Under the pieces are notes generated by a model. The model saw only the letters and a program-made list of their open reading frames with translations, ran no database searches and was not told the DNA's origin. From Paenibacillus sp. Soil787 (GTDB taxonomy: Bacteria > Bacillota > Bacilli > Paenibacillales > NBRC-103111), in the NCBI RefSeq assembly GCF_001429545.1, contig NZ_LMSP01000006.1, positions 39,491 to 103,490 on the forward strand: a stretch of 64,000 nucleotides of DNA, read 5' to 3'. Shown here in pieces: positions 1-7,997 of the stretch. The position numbers and the translations under genes were made by a program. The first letter of the stretch is position 1. The number at the start of each line of letters is the position of its first letter.

Positions 1-121
1 AACGTTGTACGATAGTCAACCTAGTTATAAAATTATGGCTACAGGATCCGCCAGTCCTGTTTTGGCAGCAAAAGCGACTGAAAGCGGTGTTGGCAGATGG
101 ACATTAATACGAATACCAACC

Positions 122-223
122 TTATCTTTCTATGAATACATTGAGATCAAGCCGCTGCTGCTTACCCGCTTCCTTCGCAGGCTCGTTAGCCTTGCCGCTT
201 CGAATTACTTTCTGCTCGCTCAT
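122..223 (-). CDS. small basic ORF (33 aa), possibly 5' part of a frameshifted gene
   Basis: An ATG at 223 follows a strong GGGAGGAG ribosome binding site by a normal gap and opens a 33-residue Lys/Arg-rich reading frame beginning MSEQKVIRSGKANE and ending NVFIER-stop. Directly after it, in the +1 frame, an open stretch without its own start continues to a stop at 25-27 (reads KVGIRINVHLPTPLSVAF). The two halves together look like one about 65-residue protein broken by, or expressed through, a +1 shift at GAA-AGA-TAA. It lies about 100 bases downstream of the SNF2 gene on the same strand and may be cotranscribed. I do not recognise the family. The start is well supported, the function is unknown. 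Confidence 0.4.
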   Translation of the reverse strand: MSEQKVIRSGKANEPAKEAGKQQRLDLNVFIER

Positions 224-326
224 TGTCCCACTCCTCCCTTCTTAGCACTCCTTGCCTCCTGGCATTCTCCGGGGCTTAGAGGACAAGGCCCTGCCTGTGT
301 CCCATTCAAGCTGGTCATACGCCTGA

Positions 327-3300
327 TCACTTCTCCACCCACTCCCGCCGCAAAGCAAAAAGCTCGCGAAGCTCACCTGTAGACATCACGGTAACCCAGT
401 TCTCGCCGGTGCCGACGATTTGGTCGCTGAGACCTTTTTTGCGCTCGATCATCTCGTCGATGCGCTCTTCGAGTGTGCCAAGGGTGACGAACTTGTGCAC
501 CTGCACGTCGCGGGTTTGGCCGATGCGGAAAGCACGGTCCGTGGCCTGGTTCTCCACGGCGGGATTCCACCAGCGGTCGTAGTGGAAAACATGATTCGCC
601 GCGGTGAGGTTGAGGCCGGTTCCTCCTGCTTTCAGCGAGAGGACGAAGATCCTGCAGCGCTCCGCATCCGGGAGCGCGTCGTCTTGGAAGCGCGCGATCA
701 TTTCATCGCGCTTCGTCTTCGTAAGCCCCCCGTGCAAGAACTGCACGGGTTCACTCCGCTCCTGCGAGATTACACGCTGCAGGAGGTGGCCCATCTCGAC
801 GAACTGGGTGAAGATGAGGCAGCTGCCTCCTTCGCTCCTAAGTTCGTCGATCATTTCAAGCAGGCGCTCCAGCTTGGCTGAGCGCACCGCCCTCTCGGGG
901 GCATCCACCGCCCCCGCACTATCCCCATCCTTCAGGAACAACGAAGGATGATCACAGATCTGCTTCAGCTTCATAAGCGAAGCTAGAATCAAGCCTTTTT
1001 TCTCCATGCCCGATAGGCTGTCGATCTTTTCCATCAAGCTCTGCACGACGTTCTCGTAAAGTGCCCCCTGCTCAGTGGTCAAGGCAACATAAGCCTTGGA
1101 CTCGTACTTATCCGGCAAATCCAGCTGAATGGCCGGATCTTTTTTAACCCTTCTCAAAAGGAACGGACGAATCAAACGCTGCACACGTGCGGTCAGCTCA
1201 GGTGAGCCATTATCACTCTTCTCAATAGGTCCCACATACTGATGATTGAAATGGCTCAGTGTTCCCAGATACCCAGGATTAATAAAGTCAAAAATCGACC
1301 AAAGCTCGGTCAACCGATTCTCAATAGGCGTCCCGGTTAAAGCAATGCGCTGGCGAGCATCTAAGCTCCGAATAGCTTGAGATTGCTTCGTATAAGCGTT
1401 CTTGATATTTTGTGCCTCGTCCAAACAGATAGCATTCCAAGTCACGCTTGACAACTCTTTTTCATCCAGCTGAGCGATGTTGTAGGAAGTCATCACGAGG
1501 TCTGCATCTTGAACAGAGGCTTCGAAATCTTCAGCTTTTGCTCGCTGCGCCCCGTAATGGAGATGAACTTTAAGAGTTGGCGCGAAACGCGCAAGCTCTT
1601 TCTGCCAATTGCCAAGTACGGAGGTTGGACAAATTAATAAGGAGGGTACAGATTCCTGAGATCTGGTCGTTGAGTTTGTGTCTTTGGCTTGGTTCGACGT
1701 TTCAGCTGTCGGATTCGGCTCTTTCGCCGCCTTCTTTGCCGCCAACAAATAAGCAATAAACTGAATCGTCTTTCCAAGCCCCATATCATCCGCCAGACAC
1801 CCGCCTAGCCCGATCTCACGCAGAAAAAGCAACCAAGACACACCCTCAACCTGATAATGCCGCAAATCCGCTTCCAGACCTTCAATCCGCTCAACTAGCG
1901 GAATGGATTTCGCCTGTTTCAGCTGCTTCATCAAGCTCCGCAAGCTGCTATTCAGCTCAACGCTGACCCTAAGCAGCTCCCGCTTTTCGTCCTCAGCTCC
2001 ATCTCCAGCTCTCGCTTCTTCTCCCTCAGCCCCCGTCTTCCTTCCATCAGCACCTGTCTTTTCATCCTCATCTGTTCCGTCCCCCTCCAAGAGATGCATT
2101 TCTAATACATCGCGGAAAGAAAGTCCTTTCTTCTTCTCTACCTGCCGCATCGCGGCCTTGATCTGCTCCAAATAGGCAGGATCAAGCTGTATCCATTTAC
2201 CGCGAATATAAATCAGCCGTTTCTTCTGTTCAGTGATCTGGAGAAATTCCTCCTCCGACAAATCCACCCCGCCCAAGGCGATACGCCAATCGAATTGGAT
2301 AATCTGATCCATGCCGAACATGGTCTTGCGCGAAGCACCAACCGAGCTCCGCAGTTTAGCTTTTAGCTGAGGACGCAGACGCTGCAGCTCCTCCCACCAG
2401 GAAGGCAGGAACACCGATAGGCCAGCTGCAACGAGCTGCAAGCTCGATTCAGTAAGGAACTCCCAAGCTTGATCATCCGACAACTGCTCTATCATCTTCC
2501 CTCTCTGAAATTCACTCTCCAGATATGGTAGAATTCGCAGGATACGGTCTATTTGCTCCTGGATTTTAACCTCAATGTCATCCAGCCAAGCCGCAGGGAT
2601 TTGACCCGTTAAACAGTTTCCCGTCGTACTAAACTCAACGAATCGGTTAGGATCCTTACGATCCTGAGCAATGAACCTGAGCCGCCAATCTGCCCCGTTA
2701 TCTTTGGCCGATGTCGTCCCGTCCACATATGCTTCTGCATAGGGCTCCACAAGCTGCACACAAATACGATACGGCGCATCGTCCTGCTTCCAACCAATCG
2801 CAAGAAGCCAATCGTCCTCCTGCATCCAGCTCAAATCAGCTCTAGCGGCCGCGGATGCTGGGTCATCCACCTTCAGCAAGATATTCTCCTCAAGCAAGCG
2901 GCTCCAAGCCGAGCTGATCTCCGAATCAGGATCTAGGCTCAGCATCTCCCCGACTATGGTATTGAACCAGTCCTGCCAGAGAGCTTCACCCAGCCGCTTC
3001 CCTTGTAAAAGCTGCAGAAACTCTTCCTTCTTCTCCTCGGGCAGCTGCAGCTTCCACCCCGTTGTTCCTTCTCGCCATTGTTCATACGAGGGCATGTACC
3101 AACCAGCAGCCAAAGCCTCTCTAAACAGAGAGGCCCCTCTCTTCATCAACAGGACATCCTCATCCCACGATAATTTCCCGTGCAACAAAACACCTGGATC
3201 TGCCAGGTAATCCATCGCCATATAAGGCGTCAGAACCAAGCCTTCACCCTGTGCGGACTGAATGCTTTCGAGCTGCGTCCCATAATAGGACCGCTCATGC

Positions 3301-3428
3301 CAAGCAAAAAGCAGCTTTCTCAGCGTATAGCCAGGAACCTTGTTGGCCTGCTCCGTTTCTCCGAAAAAAACGAAGCTCCCTGAAGGGAGTCTCTCCATTC
3401 TGATATGTATTTGTGACATGCTGATCAT
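327..3428 (-). CDS. SNF2-family DNA-dependent ATPase/helicase
   Basis: A 1033-residue SWI2/SNF2 ATPase, expected to translocate on DNA in the cytoplasm and remodel protein-DNA complexes or RNA polymerase. The N-terminal half (about 1-480) matches the SNF2-associated region of bacterial members. The motor follows: Walker A LADDMGLGKTIQ near residue 547, motif II LDEAQNIKN near 670, motif III ALTGTPIENR, and in the second RecA lobe SLKAGGTGLNLT and the motif VI region QATDRAFRIGQT near 964. The ATG overlaps the stop of the upstream SWIM gene (ATGA), so the two are translationally coupled. A second ATG nine bases in (MSQIHI) is also possible. A SNF2 plus SWIM-protein pair also occurs in Bacillus (ywqA/ywqB), so a joint role is likely. 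Its DNA substrate is unknown. Confidence 0.93.
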   Translation of the reverse strand: MISMSQIHIRMERLPSGSFVFFGETEQANKVPGYTLRKLLFAWHERSYYGTQLESIQSAQGEGLVLTPYMAMDYLADPGVLLHGKLSWDEDVLLMKRGASLFREALAAGWYMPSYEQWREGTTGWKLQLPEEKKEEFLQLLQGKRLGEALWQDWFNTIVGEMLSLDPDSEISSAWSRLLEENILLKVDDPASAAARADLSWMQEDDWLLAIGWKQDDAPYRICVQLVEPYAEAYVDGTTSAKDNGADWRLRFIAQDRKDPNRFVEFSTTGNCLTGQIPAAWLDDIEVKIQEQIDRILRILPYLESEFQRGKMIEQLSDDQAWEFLTESSLQLVAAGLSVFLPSWWEELQRLRPQLKAKLRSSVGASRKTMFGMDQIIQFDWRIALGGVDLSEEEFLQITEQKKRLIYIRGKWIQLDPAYLEQIKAAMRQVEKKKGLSFRDVLEMHLLEGDGTDEDEKTGADGRKTGAEGEEARAGDGAEDEKRELLRVSVELNSSLRSLMKQLKQAKSIPLVERIEGLEADLRHYQVEGVSWLLFLREIGLGGCLADDMGLGKTIQFIAYLLAAKKAAKEPNPTAETSNQAKDTNSTTRSQESVPSLLICPTSVLGNWQKELARFAPTLKVHLHYGAQRAKAEDFEASVQDADLVMTSYNIAQLDEKELSSVTWNAICLDEAQNIKNAYTKQSQAIRSLDARQRIALTGTPIENRLTELWSIFDFINPGYLGTLSHFNHQYVGPIEKSDNGSPELTARVQRLIRPFLLRRVKKDPAIQLDLPDKYESKAYVALTTEQGALYENVVQSLMEKIDSLSGMEKKGLILASLMKLKQICDHPSLFLKDGDSAGAVDAPERAVRSAKLERLLEMIDELRSEGGSCLIFTQFVEMGHLLQRVISQERSEPVQFLHGGLTKTKRDEMIARFQDDALPDAERCRIFVLSLKAGGTGLNLTAANHVFHYDRWWNPAVENQATDRAFRIGQTRDVQVHKFVTLGTLEERIDEMIERKKGLSDQIVGTGENWVTVMSTGELRELFALRREWVEK

Positions 3429-4999
3429 GTAATAGTCTTCCCTTTCCGCAATTCCTCTTGAAACGCGCGGTAACGCGAATATTGTTTGCTTAGCTGCTGA
3501 ACATACGCCTCGAAACGGGTGGATTGCTTGAGCTTTTTATAGGCAGCCGCCAGCTTCTTTAGCAGCTTGACAGCTTGTCTGTAATCTTCCCGATTTTTAC
3601 CCTGAATGCATTCCTCAGCCGCATAGTGATATATGGGGAGAAGTACGCGTACATTGGCTTGTTCGACTATTTTCAAATGAGCAGATTCAATATGAATCGG
3701 TAATAAATTTAGCAGCAGGCACAAGTCTGCCCATGCTTGGTATTCCTCTTTTTCAATTAAAAAACGAGAGTAATGCTGATAACTAGCGGGCAAAAGTGCC
3801 ACCATGGCCTCTCTGTGCTCATCTTCAACTTTTATAGAGGCAGACGCCTTTTTCCATAAACCGAGATACTCACTCGCATAATGCACAGCATCCTTGCGGA
3901 CCACGGGCCCTAGCCAGCGCAGCCATTTTAAAAGACGATCCCACTGCTCCGCCGCAGCAAAATTGTGCAAATAACCAAACCAATCCTCCGGTTTGAGTAC
4001 ATCTATCCCTGTTGTAATCCGCTCCCAAGCGTTCTCGTCATCTTCACTCATCATGTCAAAATGCGCTAACGCTGCAACTGCTGCTTCACGCGCACCCTTG
4101 TCCCTATCTTTATCCTCAGCAATCTTCCGCAATCTAGTAAGCTCATCCGCCACTAGACCCTTTTCATACAGTAAATCCGACCACAGCAGCTTATTGACCT
4201 CCGACCATTTCAAATAGGAATAGATTGACTTCCTAGTAACATTCTTGGCTAGATAAGCCGCGAGCTCTTTCAAATGCCCGGAGTACTTCATCTGTGCTTT
4301 GTCCACATCGATCTCTCTAAGAACAGAAGTGAGCTGTTCACGGCTGTGTTTCGCTATTTTAGAGAAAAAATAACCACCATTATAAAAGAAATCATACATA
4401 CCGGACTTCGCCTCAGCCAAAGCATCACAAAGCTGCTTGAGATACAGAACGACTTGAATGTCGTAAATGCTCCTGATGGTCGGTTCCCAGTCATCCGCCA
4501 GCTTATTTAGCTGCCTCCAGGCACGAACGTACAACTCCTCCACACTAAAAGCATTATAAACCTTGGAATTCGCATATTGCTTTTCAAAATACGCCAGCCA
4601 CTCTTCACAGGTATCTGTCGCTTTGGGCAGCTTAACCGCCTGTTTTGGCGTGAGATTGATCTGTTGCTGTGTTACCGCATCGCTCCGTCTGCCTGTCAAA
4701 AACTCCTTCGGATCAAATCCCATTTGCTCTGCAACCTCAAAAAGAACAGCAGCCATATGCTTACAAGAAGAGCCATAAGGGCAACTGCATTTGCTTCGCA
4801 TAAATGAACTCAAATCAATATGAACCTTATACGTGCTGGATCCGGATACTTTAGCTTTAATAATGCTTGTTCCCTCTGTTGTAACTTCCCTAACGTGACC
4901 GTCCCCATAATACGCCCAACCCCGCTTTAGAATCGTCATATCAAAATAGGACCGGATCCAATTTCTCCAATGATCCCAATCCATCACTATCTTCGACAT
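3425..4999 (-). CDS. SWIM zinc-finger protein
   Basis: About 524 residues. The SWIM zinc motif CxC-x(n)-CxH is visible near residues 70-90 as CSCPYGSSCKHMAAV; the remainder is helical and rich in Trp/Leu with TPR-like spacing. SWIM domains bind DNA or proteins and commonly accompany SNF2 ATPases. I chose the ATG at 4999 (MSKIVMDWDHW) because GGAGG lies seven bases before it; an in-frame ATG at 5020 has no good ribosome binding site. The stop overlaps the SNF2 start by four bases, so the two are one operon and probably one functional unit. The role is inferred only from motif and neighbour. Confidence 0.85.
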   Translation of the reverse strand: MSKIVMDWDHWRNWIRSYFDMTILKRGWAYYGDGHVREVTTEGTSIIKAKVSGSSTYKVHIDLSSFMRSKCSCPYGSSCKHMAAVLFEVAEQMGFDPKEFLTGRRSDAVTQQQINLTPKQAVKLPKATDTCEEWLAYFEKQYANSKVYNAFSVEELYVRAWRQLNKLADDWEPTIRSIYDIQVVLYLKQLCDALAEAKSGMYDFFYNGGYFFSKIAKHSREQLTSVLREIDVDKAQMKYSGHLKELAAYLAKNVTRKSIYSYLKWSEVNKLLWSDLLYEKGLVADELTRLRKIAEDKDRDKGAREAAVAALAHFDMMSEDDENAWERITTGIDVLKPEDWFGYLHNFAAAEQWDRLLKWLRWLGPVVRKDAVHYASEYLGLWKKASASIKVEDEHREAMVALLPASYQHYSRFLIEKEEYQAWADLCLLLNLLPIHIESAHLKIVEQANVRVLLPIYHYAAEECIQGKNREDYRQAVKLLKKLAAAYKKLKQSTRFEAYVQQLSKQYSRYRAFQEELRKGKTIT

Positions 5000-5071
5000 C
5001 AGTGGCCCTCCATGAATCATAAATTATCTATCCCTCTATTATACAGGAAAGAAGGTCCTCATAAATAACAA

Positions 5072-5108
5072 AGCCCTAGCCGAATCTTTACAGATTCAAG
5101 CTAGGGTC
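5072..5108 (-). terminator. rho-independent terminator of the CotD-like gene
   Basis: Read on the minus strand, CCCTAGC and GCTAGGG pair around an inner GAATC/GATTC stem and are followed by a T-rich stretch (CTTTGTTATTT). It begins a few bases past the stop of the coat-protein gene at 5116. Confidence 0.8.
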
Positions 5109-5115
5109 TCGTAAA

Positions 5116-5466
5116 CTATTCGCGGAGCATGCCTTGATGCGGATGCGGGTGAGTGCCGCAATACTCATCTGTCTCCTCACAAGTGTACACATGCTCATAG
5201 ACGGGAACGCAGTGGTGTCTGTTCACAATTTGAATAGGATGAATAACTTGAACTCTCTGCGGGTGGTAGAAGTCTCTTACTATTCTTTCTGGATCTGTCA
5301 TGATCGGGTCAGTTGGTGGACACTGATATGGTTTGCCTGGGCCAGGTTGACTAGGTTGGCTAAGCGGGCTGAGTTGGCTAGGTTGAAACGGTTGGCTAAG
5401 CGGGCTCATTTGGCTAGGTTGGAACGGTTGACTAATCGGGCTCATTTGGCTAGGTTTGTATTCCAT
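5116..5466 (-). CDS. CotD-like spore coat protein with Ser/Pro/Gln repeats
   Basis: A 116-residue protein. The C-terminal half is rich in His, Tyr, Val and Cys (VIHPIQIVNRHHCVPVYEHV, then CEETDEYCGTHPHPHQ), the style of CotD family inner coat proteins, which bind in the mother cell to the developing spore. The N-terminal half consists of about three degenerate 12-residue units of the type SQMSPISQPFQP, then a Gly/Pro linker. GAGGAG stands 11 bases before the ATG. A terminator follows directly. A mother-cell sigma-K promoter would be expected, but the upstream sequence shows only a weak candidate. The repeats could vary in number between strains. Family assignment rests on composition and the HP-rich core, not on a full alignment. 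Confidence 0.6.
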   Translation of the reverse strand: MEYKPSQMSPISQPFQPSQMSPLSQPFQPSQLSPLSQPSQPGPGKPYQCPPTDPIMTDPERIVRDFYHPQRVQVIHPIQIVNRHHCVPVYEHVYTCEETDEYCGTHPHPHQGMLRE

Positions 5467-5720
5467 TAGCGAGTCAACTCCTCTATAGGTTTGTGTTAGT
5501 ATACGTTTAGGCCTAGTCCAAGGAATGTACCAATGCCTATCTTACCAATAATTGGGCTGATTTTGGTGGGCAAGCAGGTAAATGTCCAAGCAGGATCGAA
5601 ATAGCCGGGCTCCCCAAGCCATTACCTTAAGTTAGTTCCATACTCACCTGTATAGGTGCACCCTTTAAATGCACACAATATTAGTGCTTAAAAATGACTC
5701 TAAGGGTGGGAGATAAGATC
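5467..5720. other. divergent intergenic region between coat gene and small ORF
   Basis: About 250 bases that must hold the promoters of the coat gene (minus) and the 31-residue ORF (plus). A perfect palindrome CACCTGTATAGGTG lies at 5646-5659. No convincing sigma-A pair is visible. Confidence 0.4.
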
Positions 5721-5816
5721 ATGTCAACACACGACAAACAACAAGAAAATCACGCTAAAGACCAAAGTGATAACAAACCAAATCATGGCAGCAGAAAAAA
5801 GAAGAAGCGGAAATAA
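5721..5816 (+). CDS. small basic hydrophilic protein (31 aa)
   Basis: ATG at 5721, preceded by AAGGGTGGGAG, opens a 31-codon frame beginning MSTHDKQQENHAKDQ and ending in a run of Arg/Lys (GSRKKKKRK). It is followed within 50 bases by a strong terminator in the same direction, so it looks like a complete transcription unit. Short Asp/Asn/His-rich peptides with a basic tail are common among Paenibacillus spore-associated proteins, but I cannot name this one. The opposite strand carries a hydrophobic open frame across the same bases, which I regard as a shadow. Confidence 0.5.
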   Translation: MSTHDKQQENHAKDQSDNKPNHGSRKKKKRK

Positions 5817-5865
5817 TACAGCATTGATGATGTAAACATAATTCAGGTGGTTAACAAAAGCGCGA

Positions 5866-5900
5866 AAAAGCCCGGGGTACTTTCCCTCGGGCTTTTTCTT
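5866..5900 (+). terminator. rho-independent terminator
   Basis: GCCCGGGG and CCTCGGGC (one G-T pair) form a stem followed by TTTTTCTTT. It lies downstream of the 31-residue ORF. Confidence 0.85.
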
Positions 5901-5959
5901 TGTCCGGCGCTTTCGGTACACTCTTCTGGCTCAGGCAGTATAGAAGATCTTACATCATG

Positions 5960-6034
5960 CTAATCATAGTCATCATTTTCTAGATGAACTTGAATCAGAT
6001 CACCTTTCCTCAGCAGATCCTTAACCATTTTCAT
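5960..6034 (-). CDS. possible micro-ORF (22-24 aa)
   Basis: TGGAGGA precedes two in-frame ATGs (6034 and 6028). The second has the better spacing (eight bases) and gives a 22-residue peptide starting MVKDLLRKGDLIQVHL and ending in Asp/Tyr-rich residues. It sits downstream of the heparinase-like gene on the same strand. It may be a real micropeptide or the remains of a longer gene. No family is recognised. Confidence 0.3.
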   Translation of the reverse strand: MKMVKDLLRKGDLIQVHLENDDYD

Positions 6035-6063
6035 TCCTCCATTGATGCACAAAAAAAGGAGCT

Positions 6064-7923
6064 TTAAGTGATCTCAAAACAGAATTGACATTCGATGGAC
6101 TCGCTCATTTCCTTACGGGTCAGCAGCAGACGATAAAACATTCTTTCGATGGCAGGATGCGCAACCGTCAATTGTTCTTCCACTTCAACATGCCACTCTT
6201 TTGCTTCAAACGTCATCATTACTACTCCAATCGAGACTTGGCCCGGCCCCTGCTGCTGCGGCTCAACACCACAAATGAATACTTCCTGGAAGGAGGATGA
6301 AGGTTCATGCAACGTCACTTGATCTGTCAGAATAAGCTGCGAGTTTTCGTTCGTCGGACGGCGCCATAGGAACTGGCGAGTAAATCGTTGTAAAGATAGG
6401 CACTCGTAAGCTTCCGATAAATCTAGCTCAAACAACAGCTCATCTTCGGTTCTGTTTTGATTTATTATTTCTGTCCTGTACTTTTGGCCAAAACCTTGTC
6501 TGCAACCGTTAATGATCGGCACAGAATGTCCATGAGAACCTGGTTGAATCATTTCGTACCGATGTTCTGGCTGAAAATACTGCCTGGTATATACGCCAAT
6601 TCCAATATCAGCGAGCACGTTAACTCCGCCTGCATGCAGGATGAAATGCCCCAAATCGTTATGGTTGTGCGGTTCTTGGTTATGCCCGCCCTTCGCTGCG
6701 AATGCGGCTACGCTCCCATCCGTCTGCAATACCTTCGAGATGACCCACTGATTTCCAGCGAAAACCCGCTCTTCCACCCTTTCTTGACAATCGGAAGCAT
6801 GAGTTGCTTCAGCAGCGGGTTGATCTGACGACCAAAGCATTAGTCTTGATGCATCGATCCATAAATCCTTGAATTGGTTGGCTTGTTGGTACTCTTCCGG
6901 CGGTAAGGAAAGGGAAGGGATCGTTTGGCGCAAACGATGGAAAAGCCCGGTATGGAAACGAATTTCTTCTGCAGCGTCGGAGAAATTGACCACCTTGCCG
7001 TTCGACAGCATGCAGTAATGCGGGAATTTCGCAATCTTCTCTATTTTCGGTTCAGCAAGCAGGTTTATGCGTCCACCAGTACGCTCCTTCAGCAATTCGG
7101 CAAAATAGACAAGGCGCGAAAAACCGTACTGCCAGTATACTGGGCCTTCAGGGGTCGCTCCCTCCGCGTCAAAGCCCGACAAATATTGGCGCAAAGCTCC
7201 AATTACCCGCCATAGCATGCCAGCCAGCCGTTCGCTGTCCTGAGTTAAATAAATGGCTGCGGCGCCGATGTTGCTTGCGCAAACCGCCGGCCAGTTATTC
7301 GTCTTCAACTCCCAGTTTTGCGGAACAGGATCATGGAAGTAAACCTGAAAGATGCGGCGCTCGATCTCCTCTTTTGCGCGGAAGACTACCCAAGGATGCA
7401 GACGGTGACCTACATGGTAGATGATTTCAGCCAGTGCAAATCCGATTGCAGCTGCCTGCAGATCGATCGTTTCACGGGGCGGAGCCGGCTGATCCCAAAT
7501 TCCTTTCGGATATTCATTGACATACAGCCCGGCATGTACCGGCGGTACCCAGGAATATTCATTGCACACGGACCAAATCGCATTCTCAAGCCCTGTCTTC
7601 CATTCTGGACGGTCGTCCGTCATGGCAAGCAAGCTGAAAGTGTGCAGTCCCGCGTACAGCTTATCACGTATTTTCTCAAAGTTAATGTTGTCGCCTGTCT
7701 CGCCGAATACGGTATAATCGGAAAATTGAGGTAGACAAGCTGGATTTTCCTGGATGCGTACTGCCTGTTCCTCTAGCCCTTCCCAGAACTCCGAATAGCG
7801 TTCATCCTTTCTAATTTGCATCCACCGTTCGGTGGAACCGGCTTCTGGAAACAGCCTGCGCGCTTCCGGCTGTGATTGTTCCAGAGCAAACTTCAATTCG
7901 CGGAGCGTTAATGTGCTAAGCAT
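6064..7923 (-). CDS. heparinase II/III-like polysaccharide lyase (cytosolic)
   Basis: A 619-residue protein with the two-part build of heparinase II/III and oligoalginate lyases: an alpha-helical toroid (about 60-370) and a C-terminal beta-sandwich domain. The sandwich starts with the family hallmark GGHNQEPHNHNDLGHF near residue 414, which supplies the His and Asn used in catalysis and metal binding, followed by VLADIGIGVYT. No signal peptide is present, so it should act on oligosaccharides already imported. It is the last gene of the carbohydrate locus, 70 bases after the AraC regulator. Members cleave uronate-containing glycans by beta-elimination. The exact substrate (heparan-like, alginate-like or another acidic glycan) cannot be read from the sequence. 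Confidence 0.8.
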   Translation of the reverse strand: MLSTLTLRELKFALEQSQPEARRLFPEAGSTERWMQIRKDERYSEFWEGLEEQAVRIQENPACLPQFSDYTVFGETGDNINFEKIRDKLYAGLHTFSLLAMTDDRPEWKTGLENAIWSVCNEYSWVPPVHAGLYVNEYPKGIWDQPAPPRETIDLQAAAIGFALAEIIYHVGHRLHPWVVFRAKEEIERRIFQVYFHDPVPQNWELKTNNWPAVCASNIGAAAIYLTQDSERLAGMLWRVIGALRQYLSGFDAEGATPEGPVYWQYGFSRLVYFAELLKERTGGRINLLAEPKIEKIAKFPHYCMLSNGKVVNFSDAAEEIRFHTGLFHRLRQTIPSLSLPPEEYQQANQFKDLWIDASRLMLWSSDQPAAEATHASDCQERVEERVFAGNQWVISKVLQTDGSVAAFAAKGGHNQEPHNHNDLGHFILHAGGVNVLADIGIGVYTRQYFQPEHRYEMIQPGSHGHSVPIINGCRQGFGQKYRTEIINQNRTEDELLFELDLSEAYECLSLQRFTRQFLWRRPTNENSQLILTDQVTLHEPSSSFQEVFICGVEPQQQGPGQVSIGVVMMTFEAKEWHVEVEEQLTVAHPAIERMFYRLLLTRKEMSESIECQFCFEIT

Positions 7924-7997
7924 AAAATCAATCCTTTGCTTTTATGGTGTGCGGATTGTTGCAATTAACGGCTAAATGTTACTTGCTATTATTCGGA

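Noticed and set aside
327..5020. Defence system such as DISARM based on the SNF2 ATPase
   Set aside because: No methyltransferase, PLD or nuclease genes alongside; the SNF2/SWIM pair is a common chromosomal couple.
5724..5921. Hydrophobic 65-residue frame on the minus strand
   Set aside because: It spans a plus-strand ORF with a good ribosome site and a terminator; no ribosome site of its own.
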